Assembly (NCBI GenBank): GCA_900469345.1
Contig: UBWZ01000020.1
Span: forward strand, 1 to 48,671
Direction: 5' to 3'
Length of the DNA stretch: 48,671 nt
DNA from: Hyphomicrobiales bacterium
GTDB taxonomy: Bacteria > Pseudomonadota > Alphaproteobacteria > Rhizobiales > Rhizobiaceae
Shown here: one piece after another, positions 24,377-32,606 of the stretch
Position numbering within the stretch: position 1 is the stretch's first letter
Layout of the letters: every line of letters starts with the position of its first letter
Made by a program: the position numbers and the translations under genes
Notes under the pieces: generated by a model
Told to the model about the DNA's origin: nothing
Database searches by the model: none
What the model saw: only the letters and a program-made list of their open reading frames with translations

Positions 24377-24657
24377 CGGCCGGCGGAGGTCTTGCGTGCC
24401 GCCCTCGCCTTATCCAGCTTGCTGTCCAACAGGTTCATCACGTCGTCGTGGCTGTAATAGACGCCTGTGCGTTCTGCTTCGGCCAGACCTGCCAGCCCCC
24501 GGGCAATAAACTCCGCCTGGGTCTTGCGGTAGTCGATCTGCTTTTTCAGCGAGTCCTCGACGAAGGCTGACAGCGTTTCGCCCTCTTTCAGCACGCTTTC
24601 GGCGGCGGCGCGCAGTTCCGGGTCGACGCGGAGGGAGGGTATAGTTGCGGTTTTCAT
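24373..24657 (-). CDS. Antitoxin (ribbon-helix-helix type) paired with the ParE toxin
   Basis: A 94-residue protein. The N-terminus KTATIPSLRVDPELRAAAESVL suggests a ribbon-helix-helix with the SLRVDPEL strand, followed by LSAFVEDSLKKQI and a basic C-terminus (KLDKARAARKTS). It probably represses its own operon and binds the toxin. The ATG at 24657 has GAGG 8 bases upstream, better than the ATG three codons earlier. Confidence 0.85.
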   Translation of the reverse strand: MKTATIPSLRVDPELRAAAESVLKEGETLSAFVEDSLKKQIDYRKTQAEFIARGLAGLAEAERTGVYYSHDDVMNLLDSKLDKARAARKTSAGR

Positions 24658-24735
24658 CAGCATCACCTCATGCGTTGCAATTGCGATGCATGATGCGCCT
24701 CGACGTTTAGTCTGGCAAGCGGCAGGCTGTCCGGA

Positions 24736-26100
24736 TCACATCGCGGGGGCGGACAAAACCCTGCTGCGTTCCACGATCAGATCGCTCAGCACCTTGTAAT
24801 TGCCGTCGAAGTGATGGCCGCCGGGGCGCGTCAGCACCTGTGCTCCGGCGATGTCTGCCACGTCGGGGCAAGCGCTGTCGTCTTCCGCTATGCCGTGGAT
24901 ACACTGGATCTTGTGAGGCTCGATCTGCTTAAGGTCATCGACGGGATCGCCGTGCTTGCCAGTGCCTTCCACGCCGAGCCAGCCGGTCACCGCGATCTCG
25001 AAATCGGCATTGTGCGATAGCGCCAGGAGCGACAACAGCGCCACCGATTGCCTGTCGGCCTCCGGCAGGAGACGATAGGTGGCGGGAAGGATGTTGGCGC
25101 CGAAGGAATAACCGATCAGCAGAACACGATCGACGTTCCAGCGCTTGCGATAGGTGGCGATGATGCGCGACAGGTCGGCGGCTGTTTCTGCGGGGCTCTT
25201 TTCGGCCCAGAAGTAGCGCAGCGCATCGACACCGACGACAGGTATGCCCTCGTCCTTCAGATGGCCGGCAAGCTTCTGGTCGATGTCGCGCCAGCCGCCG
25301 TCGCCGGAATAGATCACCGCCATGACGTTATGCTGTGCCCTCACCTCGAGCGGCACGACCGGAAGATCGAGCGGCGTCGCAGTCTGGGCAAGGCTGCGGA
25401 AGGCGACCGAAAGCGCATGGCCAAGCGCATCACCGGCCGAACTTTCGGTCTTCAAGACGGCGAGATCGGGATGGGTCTGCTTCAGCTGCGCCGCGTGAGC
25501 GAGGCCCGTTTCGCTGGCCTCATCCGTGAAGACGACCTCGACCGGGTTCGGAAGATCGCCGGCGGTCAGACCGTAGACGATGCCATCGGCCGCCGGGGTC
25601 TTCGGCGCGGGCGTGCAGAGCACGGTGGAGAGCGGAATGACCGCTTGCGGATCGACCGCGATGGTGCCGGCAATGGTGGAATTTGGCGTCTGCGCCGCGA
25701 TCGCCAGCGCCAGCGTCGCGCCGTCGCCAAGGCCGGCCACGAGTGGCGGATGATAGCTGGAGATGCGCGCCCGGCGATGCAGTTGCCGGCTGAGGTCCTC
25801 GATCTCGGAGACGAGGTACAGGCAATCGCCTTTTTGACGGCGCAGGGAAGCGTAATAGCCGGGCAGATCGATGCCCACAACGACGGCGCCCTCGGCCGAC
25901 AGGGATTGTGCGACCGCCCCTTCGCGGTCCGACCAGCCCCCGGCCCCCGAGATCAACATGACGACGCCGGTCGGAGCGCCGATCGGATAGGAAATCCGGC
26001 CGGTCGGAAGTGTTTGGGCCGTGAGGTCGGGCTCGGCGGTAAAATGCACCGCGGCAACCGCCACCAGCAGCCCCGCCACAAGGAGCGGCAGAAGCTTCAT
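24736..26100 (-). CDS. acvB: AcvB/VirJ-family protein, probable periplasmic lysyl-phosphatidylglycerol hydrolase
   Basis: A 454-residue exported protein with a signal peptide (about 1-22) and two hydrolase-like halves. The first (40-235) lacks a nucleophile-like GxSxG. The second (256-450) is the VirJ-like part, with YSGDGGWRDIDQKLAGHL, the nucleophile motif GYSFG (Ser332) and HHFDGNYK at the C-terminus carrying the likely catalytic His. AcvB is a chromosomal virulence factor in Agrobacterium, and the homologue in Rhizobium tropici removes lysine from lysyl-phosphatidylglycerol. The gene overlaps lpiA by 4 bases, so the synthase and hydrolase are made together, as in the acid-induced lpiA-acvB operon of rhizobia. 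Confidence 0.9.
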   Translation of the reverse strand: MKLLPLLVAGLLVAVAAVHFTAEPDLTAQTLPTGRISYPIGAPTGVVMLISGAGGWSDREGAVAQSLSAEGAVVVGIDLPGYYASLRRQKGDCLYLVSEIEDLSRQLHRRARISSYHPPLVAGLGDGATLALAIAAQTPNSTIAGTIAVDPQAVIPLSTVLCTPAPKTPAADGIVYGLTAGDLPNPVEVVFTDEASETGLAHAAQLKQTHPDLAVLKTESSAGDALGHALSVAFRSLAQTATPLDLPVVPLEVRAQHNVMAVIYSGDGGWRDIDQKLAGHLKDEGIPVVGVDALRYFWAEKSPAETAADLSRIIATYRKRWNVDRVLLIGYSFGANILPATYRLLPEADRQSVALLSLLALSHNADFEIAVTGWLGVEGTGKHGDPVDDLKQIEPHKIQCIHGIAEDDSACPDVADIAGAQVLTRPGGHHFDGNYKVLSDLIVERSRVLSAPAM

Positions 26101-27419
26101 TTCCGCAGCAGGCCCTTCAGGCCGCCGCCGATCAGCACGGTGACGTCAAACAGCGACGCCACCGGCACGCCGCGGCCGCTGACTGCCAGATAGCGCGGCT
26201 GCCACTGCGGATCGAACTTCGACTTGAACGCCAGCACGCCCTGGAAATTGTAGAAGCGTTCGCCGTTCCTGAAAACGCGCTGCGCGACGTGGTTCCACAG
26301 GGGCGCGCTGCGATGGGTGGAAAGGCCGGCCAGCGGCGCCATGCCAAGGTTGAGCGTGCGGAATCCCTTTGCCTTCATATCCTCCATGATGCGCACGAAC
26401 AGCAGGTCCATCATGCCGCGGTGGACGTTGGGGACATGGCGCATCAAATCGATGAAGGCATCGCCTTCGGAGCTGGCGGAGAGGATGTTGGCAAAGGCGA
26501 CGATGCGTCCTTCGAAGCGGATGACGGCGACCGGGCCGGCGGCGACGTAGCCCGGCTGGAAGGTGCCGAGCGAAAAGCCTTTTTCGGCTGCATTCTGGGC
26601 GGCGAGCCAGGTCCGCGAGACGGTCAGGAGCTCGTCCAGCACGCCCGGCACCTGTTCGGCGGAAAGCATGGAAAACGCGAGGCCGTCGCGCTCGGCGCGG
26701 TTGATCGAGCGGCGCAGCTTCAGCCAGGCGCCACCCTTGAGATCGAAGGTGGTGAGATCGACGACGGCCTGCTCGCCGAGCTTGTAGGGTTTCAGCCGTG
26801 CCTCGACCGAGCACGGCAGGAACTCCGGTGATACCTGGTAGAAGACGGCACGGCAGCCATCCTTGCGGGCGGCGTTCATGAATTTGAGGACAAGGCCCGG
26901 CCAGGCTGCGCGGCAACCGACCGGGTCGAACAGGGCGACCCAGGACCGGCCCGAACGGGCGTACATGATGAAGGCCTTCCGGCAATCGGAAAACAGCACC
27001 TGCTTGTCGCCCAGCCGGACAAGACCGGCGCTCGCATTGGGCTGCGACGAGAGGATCTCTAACGCCTCCACCAGATCCTCGCTGGACGGTGTAGCCGGGG
27101 GTCCGGGGCGCATGGCGCGCATGACACGGCCGGTCGCAAGCGTCGCCATCGTCATCAAAAGGCCGATGACGACCGAGGCCTGCAGCGTTCCATCGAGCAG
27201 CACCACATGCCAGACGATGTTCAAAAACTGTTCTTCCAGGAAGACATAGAGCGACAGCAGGATGGTAAAGCCGACGATGGCCATGAACAGCGCCGTGCCG
27301 CGCGCCGGCCGCAGCCGCGCAAGGCCTGCCCGGCCAAGCGCAAGCGCCGCGTCCGCGGGCAGCAACGGCGCCGCCGGCAGCGCTAGAGGGTCGTCGGTTT
27401 CGTGGGCAATATCTGCCAT
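26097..27419 (-). CDS. lpiA: Lysyl-phosphatidylglycerol synthase, short form lacking the flippase domain
   Basis: A 440-residue protein matching only the C-terminal half of MprF/LpiA: two membrane spans (about 45-65 and 75-98), then the aminoacyltransferase (DUF2156) domain with GRSWVALFDPVG, AVVDLTTFDLKGGAWLKLRRSINRA, FANIL and the end GLSTHRSAPLWNHVAQRVFRNGERFYNFQGVLAFKSKF. Full rhizobial LpiA has about 860 residues with a large flippase domain before this. Here the frame begins normally and the 244 bp upstream show no remnant of the missing half. The enzyme transfers lysine from Lys-tRNA to phosphatidylglycerol, changing surface charge. The acvB gene follows with a 4-base overlap. Confidence 0.88.
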   Translation of the reverse strand: MADIAHETDDPLALPAAPLLPADAALALGRAGLARLRPARGTALFMAIVGFTILLSLYVFLEEQFLNIVWHVVLLDGTLQASVVIGLLMTMATLATGRVMRAMRPGPPATPSSEDLVEALEILSSQPNASAGLVRLGDKQVLFSDCRKAFIMYARSGRSWVALFDPVGCRAAWPGLVLKFMNAARKDGCRAVFYQVSPEFLPCSVEARLKPYKLGEQAVVDLTTFDLKGGAWLKLRRSINRAERDGLAFSMLSAEQVPGVLDELLTVSRTWLAAQNAAEKGFSLGTFQPGYVAAGPVAVIRFEGRIVAFANILSASSEGDAFIDLMRHVPNVHRGMMDLLFVRIMEDMKAKGFRTLNLGMAPLAGLSTHRSAPLWNHVAQRVFRNGERFYNFQGVLAFKSKFDPQWQPRYLAVSGRGVPVASLFDVTVLIGGGLKGLLRK

Positions 27420-27663
27420 GAGGGACTCTTCGCCAGATTGGATCGCTGCCTTCTACCTGCAGTTTGTTTACCGAAGCTTGCGGCCCTGCCCTCGAATGAC
27501 TTCACCGGGTTCGGACGTGACAAACGTCAAGCCTTCGCTGCTTTTATAGTGCACAAGAGGTTGCCGCAGTTTACCCGCGGCTGAACGGCATCGCTCAAGC
27601 TTCGCGCTTGCAATCGTAGCGCAAGGGGTCGATTAAGCGGTTTTCCGCCCAAAGTGTGACTCC

Positions 27664-29007
27664 ATGCCCCTGCCTTATCGGAAATCCAGACTGTATCGCC
27701 GGTCGCGCGTCATCCGCGGATCCTGGTCCATGTGGAAGCCAAGGATCGTGTTCTGGCTCGGCGCGGTCGCGATCGGCCTTGTCAGTGTCGGCTTCGCCCT
27801 GGCCGCGGACCAGTCGCAGGGCGCTTTCGCGGCTTTGCTTTCCGCCTTTCCCTACGGCTTTCTCCTGCCGCTCGTGGTCACGCCGCTCGGCTTTGCGCTC
27901 TGCGCCTTTCTCGCCATTACCGTCTTTCCGAACTCGCAAGGAAGCGGCATCCCGCAGGCGATCGCTGCGCGCCATCTGCGCGACGACGCGGACCGAAGCC
28001 GGCTCCTGTCTCTGAAGGTGGCCGGCGGCAAGGTGCTTCTAACCCTGGTGGGGCTGCTCTGCGGCGCCTCGATCGGCCGCGAGGGACCAACCGTCCAGGT
28101 TGGTGCCTCGATCATGCTGGCATCGGGCCGGCTCGGCGGCATGGCGCAGGCTCGCGGACTGATCCTTGCCGGCTCGGCCGCCGGCATTGCAGCGGCGTTC
28201 AACACGCCGCTTGCGGGGATCGTCTTTGCGATCGAGGAAATGAGCAAGACCTACGAGGCGCGGGCCAATGGCCTGGTCCTGACCGCGGTCATCCTGTCGG
28301 GGCTTGCCGCGCTCGGAACGGTCGGCAGCTATACCTATTTCGGCGACACCTCGGCCATGGCGCTGTCGCGACTGGACTGGGCGATGGTCGGCATCTGCGG
28401 CACCTGCGGCGGCGCGGTGGGGGCCGCCTTCAGCGCGGCGGCGATTTCGGCGTCGCGGCGGATCCGCCGTTGGGCGCATGTCGATCCGCTTCGCCGCATG
28501 GTCGGCGTGGCGACCGCCTGCGGGCTTGCGGTGGCGGTGATCGGCATCCTGTCCGGCGGAGAAACCTTCGGGACGGGGTATGAGCAGGCCAAGACCATGC
28601 TGTCGGGCGATATCGTCTCGCCGGTGTTCTTCCTGGAAAAGCTGGGCGCGACGTTCCTGTGCATGGCGGCCGGCATCCCGGGCGGCATCTTTGCGCCTTC
28701 GCTGTCCGTCGGGGTCGGTCTCGGCGCGACGCTTGCGACCATGTTCGGCGCGAGCATCGGCCTTTCGGCGCTGCTCGGAATGGCGGGCTATTTTGCCGGT
28801 GTGGTGCAGGCGCCGATGACGGCGTTCGTGATCATCATCGAAATGACCGGCGACCACCAGGCGGTGATACCGATCATGGCAGCATCGATGCTGGGCTACC
28901 TGACGTCGCGGCTGCTGTCGCCGGAGCCGCTCTACCACGCCCTGTCGCGAAGCTTCATCGCCGCCGGCCTGCGGACGAGGCGGGCGGAAGAGCGCCTTCC
29001 GACCTGA
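27664..29007 (+). CDS. clcA: CLC-family chloride/proton antiporter
   Basis: A 447-residue CLC protein with about 10-12 membrane spans. Selectivity-filter motifs: GSGIP at 93-97, GREGP at 138-142 (gating Glu), GIFAP in the C-terminal half. The AIEEM around 189-193 contains the inner proton glutamate that marks exchangers rather than channels. It has no CBS domains. CLC antiporters take part in acid resistance in enteric bacteria, which suits the neighbouring lpiA-acvB operon (divergent, 244 bp apart). The ATG at 27664 is the first in frame; one at 27730 (MWKPRIVF) is also possible, as neither has a strong ribosome-binding site. Confidence 0.9.
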   Translation: MPLPYRKSRLYRRSRVIRGSWSMWKPRIVFWLGAVAIGLVSVGFALAADQSQGAFAALLSAFPYGFLLPLVVTPLGFALCAFLAITVFPNSQGSGIPQAIAARHLRDDADRSRLLSLKVAGGKVLLTLVGLLCGASIGREGPTVQVGASIMLASGRLGGMAQARGLILAGSAAGIAAAFNTPLAGIVFAIEEMSKTYEARANGLVLTAVILSGLAALGTVGSYTYFGDTSAMALSRLDWAMVGICGTCGGAVGAAFSAAAISASRRIRRWAHVDPLRRMVGVATACGLAVAVIGILSGGETFGTGYEQAKTMLSGDIVSPVFFLEKLGATFLCMAAGIPGGIFAPSLSVGVGLGATLATMFGASIGLSALLGMAGYFAGVVQAPMTAFVIIIEMTGDHQAVIPIMAASMLGYLTSRLLSPEPLYHALSRSFIAAGLRTRRAEERLPT

Positions 29008-29029
29008 CGGCGGCTGCGACCCTCATCGT

Positions 29030-29665
29030 TCATTTGGGCGGAAGCGGGCCGCTTTCGTCCACCTCGACGAGCAGCGAGGTCATCGCGTTGTCGCCGGTCC
29101 CCTCGCCGCTGACCTGTACGGAGGCGCCCGCCTTCACGTCCTGCTTGGTAGCCGGGCCGAGGGCGACGATCGGCGTGCCCGGGGGAATCGTCACCTTGCG
29201 CTCGCCGCCCCTGTAGGTCAGCGTCAGCGTCGGGCCGTTCACGGACGTTACGGCGTCCGAAACGGTGGCGTTGGTCATCGTACTGTTCGGCTTGCCGGAC
29301 CAGGCCCGGTCGCCTTCTCCCGTCCCTTTCATCGCCGGCGGGAAGACCACCACTTCGATGGCGCCGTTGATGCCCGTGTCGGTGGGCTGCGAGGCGATGC
29401 CGACAAAATCGCCCGGCTTGATATCGGCTTCGGTGACCTTGTAGCGGCCGCGAACGCCCCATTCGGGCGCAAGCGTCACCGCAACGGCCCGGCCATCCTG
29501 CGTCTTCACCTTCAGGCTGTTTGCGTCCAGGCTTTCGACGGTGCCGCGGATCCTCACCCTGGTGGCGGCGTCGGCCGGTGCCGAGAGCACCAGCGGCGAC
29601 ACCAGAGCCATGGCGACTGCGAGCCGGTGGCAAATGGTTCTGTCTGTCATCATACGGGTGTTCAT
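29030..29665 (-). CDS. Exported DUF5666-like protein
   Basis: A 211-residue protein with a Sec signal peptide (residues 1-33, cleavage likely after APADA) and beta-rich domains of the OB-like type. GTVESLDANSLKVKTQDGRAVAVTLAPE at about 41-68 is the pattern of DUF5666-type domains, followed by KPGDFVGIASQP and a second similar unit at about 140-210. Function unknown; similar proteins sit in the periplasm. The frame is open further upstream into cysA antisense, but the ATG at 29665 is the first that gives a signal peptide. It converges with clcA. Confidence 0.75.
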   Translation of the reverse strand: MNTRMMTDRTICHRLAVAMALVSPLVLSAPADAATRVRIRGTVESLDANSLKVKTQDGRAVAVTLAPEWGVRGRYKVTEADIKPGDFVGIASQPTDTGINGAIEVVVFPPAMKGTGEGDRAWSGKPNSTMTNATVSDAVTSVNGPTLTLTYRGGERKVTIPPGTPIVALGPATKQDVKAGASVQVSGEGTGDNAMTSLLVEVDESGPLPPK

Positions 29666-29801
29666 GGGGGTCACTTTCCGCCGGGGCGCCTCAGATGACG
29701 GAAGGCTACGCCCGGCGGGACCTTGCCGCCAATCACACAACGGTGACGCCGCGCAGAACCGCAGCCGAACCGGCGGATGCCGGGTCCTTATGTCAGGCAG
29801 G

Positions 29802-30839
29802 CTAGTCCGCGAAGATCTTCCAGCGGGTCGGCCGGAAACGGATGTCGCTGCCAAGCTCGACCGGCGCATGCAACGGCACCTCGATCTCGACGTGGTAGGG
29901 CGCATGGCCGTCATTAGCGATATCGATTTCCGCAATGCGGGTGCCGGCCAGACGGCGGCAGGCCGTGACCTTGCCCGACAGGGCGTCGCGCGCCTCTGTG
30001 AGTTCGACGTCCTCGGGACGGAAAAACAGCTGCCCCGTGCGCTCCCCAGGCTCGGCGATGCCGAGCGCCTCGCCCTGGAACAGCACGGCGCCCTGCCGCA
30101 CCTCCACCGGAAGCTGGGTGGAATCGCCGATGAAGGAAAACACGAAGGGCGAGCTCGGACGGTCGTAGACATCGTCTGCCGAGCCAACCTGCTCGATCTT
30201 GCCCTGGCTCATGACGACGACGCGGTCGGCCAGTTCCAGCGCTTCCTCCTGGTCGTGGGTAACGAACACGGTGGTGTGGCCGGTGCGATCGTGAAATTCG
30301 CGCAGCCAGCGCCGCAGTTCCTTGCGGACCTTGGCGTCGAGTGCGCCGAAAGGCTCGTCGAGCAAAAGGATGCGCGGTTCGATCGCCATGGCGCGGGCAA
30401 GCGCCACGCGCTGCCGCTGGCCGCCGGACAGCTGATTCGGGTAGCGCTTTTCGAGGCCCGACAGTTGCACCATGTCGAGGAGGTCGGAGACGCGCCGACG
30501 GATCTCGGCCTTGGCTGGCCGGGTGGCTGCGGGCCGGACCTTCAGCCCGAAGCCGATGTTTTCAGCCACCGTCATGTGCCGGAAGAGCGCATAATGCTGG
30601 AAGACGAAGCCGACATTGCGCTCCTGCACGGAATGGTGCGAGGCGTCCTCATCGCCGAAGAAGATCTCGCCCTTGGTCGGAAAATCGAGGCCGGCGATCA
30701 GCCGCAGCAGCGTCGTCTTGCCCGAACCAGAGGGGCCGAGAAGCGCTATCAGTTCGCCGGACGCTATCTTCAGCGACACGTCGTTCAACGCCGGAAAACG
30801 TTCGAATTCCTTGCGGATCTTGTTAATCGTGACGTCCAT
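29802..30839 (-). CDS. cysA: Sulfate/thiosulfate ABC importer, ATPase subunit
   Basis: A 345-residue ATPase with Walker A GPSGSGKTT, Q-loop VFQHYALF, signature LSGGQRQRVALARA, Walker B ILLLDEPFGALD and H-loop FVTHDQEEAL, then a TOBE-like C-terminal domain of about 110 residues. The order cysP-cysT-cysW-cysA and the length identify CysA. The start ATG at 30839 is 14 bp after the cysW stop, with GAAAGG upstream; an in-frame TTG at 30857 is less likely. It powers sulfate uptake through CysT/CysW. Confidence 0.94.
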   Translation of the reverse strand: MDVTINKIRKEFERFPALNDVSLKIASGELIALLGPSGSGKTTLLRLIAGLDFPTKGEIFFGDEDASHHSVQERNVGFVFQHYALFRHMTVAENIGFGLKVRPAATRPAKAEIRRRVSDLLDMVQLSGLEKRYPNQLSGGQRQRVALARAMAIEPRILLLDEPFGALDAKVRKELRRWLREFHDRTGHTTVFVTHDQEEALELADRVVVMSQGKIEQVGSADDVYDRPSSPFVFSFIGDSTQLPVEVRQGAVLFQGEALGIAEPGERTGQLFFRPEDVELTEARDALSGKVTACRRLAGTRIAEIDIANDGHAPYHVEIEVPLHAPVELGSDIRFRPTRWKIFAD

Positions 30840-30853
30840 GTACGCGGAGCCTT

Positions 30854-31750
30854 TCAATGCCTGCCGCCGGCGGCGCCGGCACCGAAACGAAGTTCGAGAA
30901 TGGTTTTCAATGCGAGCGTGACAAGCGCCAGCAGGGCGAGCAGCGACGCCACGGCAAAGGCGGCGACGAAGTTATACTCATTATAGAGGATCTCCACATG
31001 CAGTGGCATGGTGTTGGTGAGCCCTCGGATATGGCCCGAGACCACCGAGACGGCCCCGAATTCGCCCATGGCGCGCGCGTTGCAGAGAAGCACGCCGTAG
31101 AGCAGGCCCCATTTGATGTTGGGCAGCGTCACGTGCCAGAAGGTCTGCCAGCCTGACGCACCGAGCGACAGCGCCGCCTCCTCGTCACCGGTGCCCTGGT
31201 CCTGCATCAGCGGGATCAGTTCACGGGCAACAAAGGGAAAGGTGACGAAGACCGTCGCCAGCACGATCCCCGGAACAGCAAAGAGGATCTCGATGCCATA
31301 GCTCTTGAGGATCGGCCCGAGAACGCTGTTCGAGCCGAACAGCAGTACGTAGACCAGGCCCGAAATCACCGGCGAGATCGAAAACGGCAAGTCGATCAGA
31401 GTAATCAGGAAGGACTTGCCGCGGAATTCGAACTTGGCGATCGCCCAGGCGGCGCAAAGGCCGAACAGCAGGTTGAGCGGCACGGCGATCGCCGCGACCG
31501 TCAGCGTCAGCTGGATGGCCGCAATGGCATCGGGTTCGATCAGCGCCTGGTAGTATTCCTCCCAGCCCTTGCGGAAGGCTTCGACAAACACCGAAAGCAA
31601 GGGCAGGAACAGGAAGAACAGCAGGAACGCCAGCGACAGGGCGATCAGCAGCAGCTTGGCGAGCGGGCTCTCGTCGGCGGGATTGCGGAAGGCGCCGCGA
31701 CGCGGCTGCGAGCGGGCAGTTGGGGAGCGAACGCCGTCAGCCATTGCCAT
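30854..31750 (-). CDS. cysW: Sulfate ABC importer, permease CysW
   Basis: A 298-residue inner-membrane permease with six hydrophobic segments and the cytoplasmic EAA loop around DEEAALSLGASGWQTFWHVTLPNIKWGLLYG. The FGLCAAWAIAKFEFRGK and LIDLPFSISPVISGLVYVLLFG stretches fit CysW. The first codons of the frame overlap the end of cysT by 14 bases, and cysA follows after 14 bp. The N-terminal 30 residues are Arg/Ser/Pro-rich and vary in this family. Confidence 0.93.
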   Translation of the reverse strand: MAMADGVRSPTARSQPRRGAFRNPADESPLAKLLLIALSLAFLLFFLFLPLLSVFVEAFRKGWEEYYQALIEPDAIAAIQLTLTVAAIAVPLNLLFGLCAAWAIAKFEFRGKSFLITLIDLPFSISPVISGLVYVLLFGSNSVLGPILKSYGIEILFAVPGIVLATVFVTFPFVARELIPLMQDQGTGDEEAALSLGASGWQTFWHVTLPNIKWGLLYGVLLCNARAMGEFGAVSVVSGHIRGLTNTMPLHVEILYNEYNFVAAFAVASLLALLALVTLALKTILELRFGAGAAGGRH

Positions 31751-32594
31751 ATCTCCCGCGGCTCCAGGCCTGGATGAAGTTGATCACGAACAGCATGACG
31801 AAGGAGATGATCAGCATGATCGTGGCAACTGCGGTCGCACCCGCATAGTTGAATTCCTCCAACCGGATGACGATCAGCAGCGGTGCGATTTCCGAGACAT
31901 AGGGAATGTTGCCGGCAATGAAGATGACCGAGCCGTATTCGCCCACGCCGCGGGCAAAGGCGAGCGCGAAGCCTGTCATCAGCGCCGGCGTCAGCCCGGG
32001 CAGGATCACCCGCGTCATTGTCTGGAAACGGTTGGCGCCGAGCGTGGCCGCCACCTCCTCGACCTCGCGGTCGAGTTCCTCCATCACCGGCTGCACCGTG
32101 CGGACGACGAAGGGAAGACCGATGAAGATCAACGCGATGACGATGCCGATCGGCGTAAACGCGATGCGGAACGGCATGAACAAGGAGCCGACCCAGCCGT
32201 TCGGGGCATAGAGAGCGGCGAGCGCGATCCCCGCCACAGCGGTCGGCAGAGCAAAGGGCAGATCCACCATGGCGTCGATCAGGCGGCGGCCCGGAAAGTT
32301 GTAGCGGGTCAGCACCCAGGCGACCAGCGTTCCAAACACCACGTTGACGAGCGCTGCCAGGAACGCCGTGCCGAAGGAGACGTACAGCGCCTTCAGCGTC
32401 CGGTTGTCGGCGAGAACGGCAAAGAACCCGTCCCAGCCAAGCCCGGCTGTACGCCAGAGCAGGCCCGCAACGGGGATCAGGATAATCAGTGACAGGTAGG
32501 CGAGCGAAAAGCCGAGCATCATTCCAAAACCTGGAATGATGCTCGGCTGTTTCAGTCGCCACCGTGCCGAAGAGGCGGTGGCGCTAGCAGTCAT
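31737..32594 (-). CDS. cysT: Sulfate ABC importer, permease CysT (CysU)
   Basis: A 285-residue permease, partner of CysW, with six hydrophobic segments and the EAA loop EVEEVAATLGANRFQTMTRVILPGLTPALM. WVLTRYNFPGRRLIDAMVDLPFALPTAVAGIAL is characteristic of CysT. The gene follows cysP by 12 bp and overlaps cysW by 14 bases. Confidence 0.93.
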   Translation of the reverse strand: MTASATASSARWRLKQPSIIPGFGMMLGFSLAYLSLIILIPVAGLLWRTAGLGWDGFFAVLADNRTLKALYVSFGTAFLAALVNVVFGTLVAWVLTRYNFPGRRLIDAMVDLPFALPTAVAGIALAALYAPNGWVGSLFMPFRIAFTPIGIVIALIFIGLPFVVRTVQPVMEELDREVEEVAATLGANRFQTMTRVILPGLTPALMTGFALAFARGVGEYGSVIFIAGNIPYVSEIAPLLIVIRLEEFNYAGATAVATIMLIISFVMLFVINFIQAWSRGRYGNG

Positions 32595-32606
32595 GCAGAG
32601 GTCCGA

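Noticed and set aside
29666..30187. Extension of the DUF5666-like protein upstream to 30187
   Set aside because: It runs antisense through cysA and would hide the clear signal peptide starting at 29665.
32511..32545. Repeat of GATGCTCGGC/ATTCCAGG-type bases around the cysT start
   Set aside because: The inverted copies lie within the cysT coding region and are explained by its first codons; no independent function is supported.
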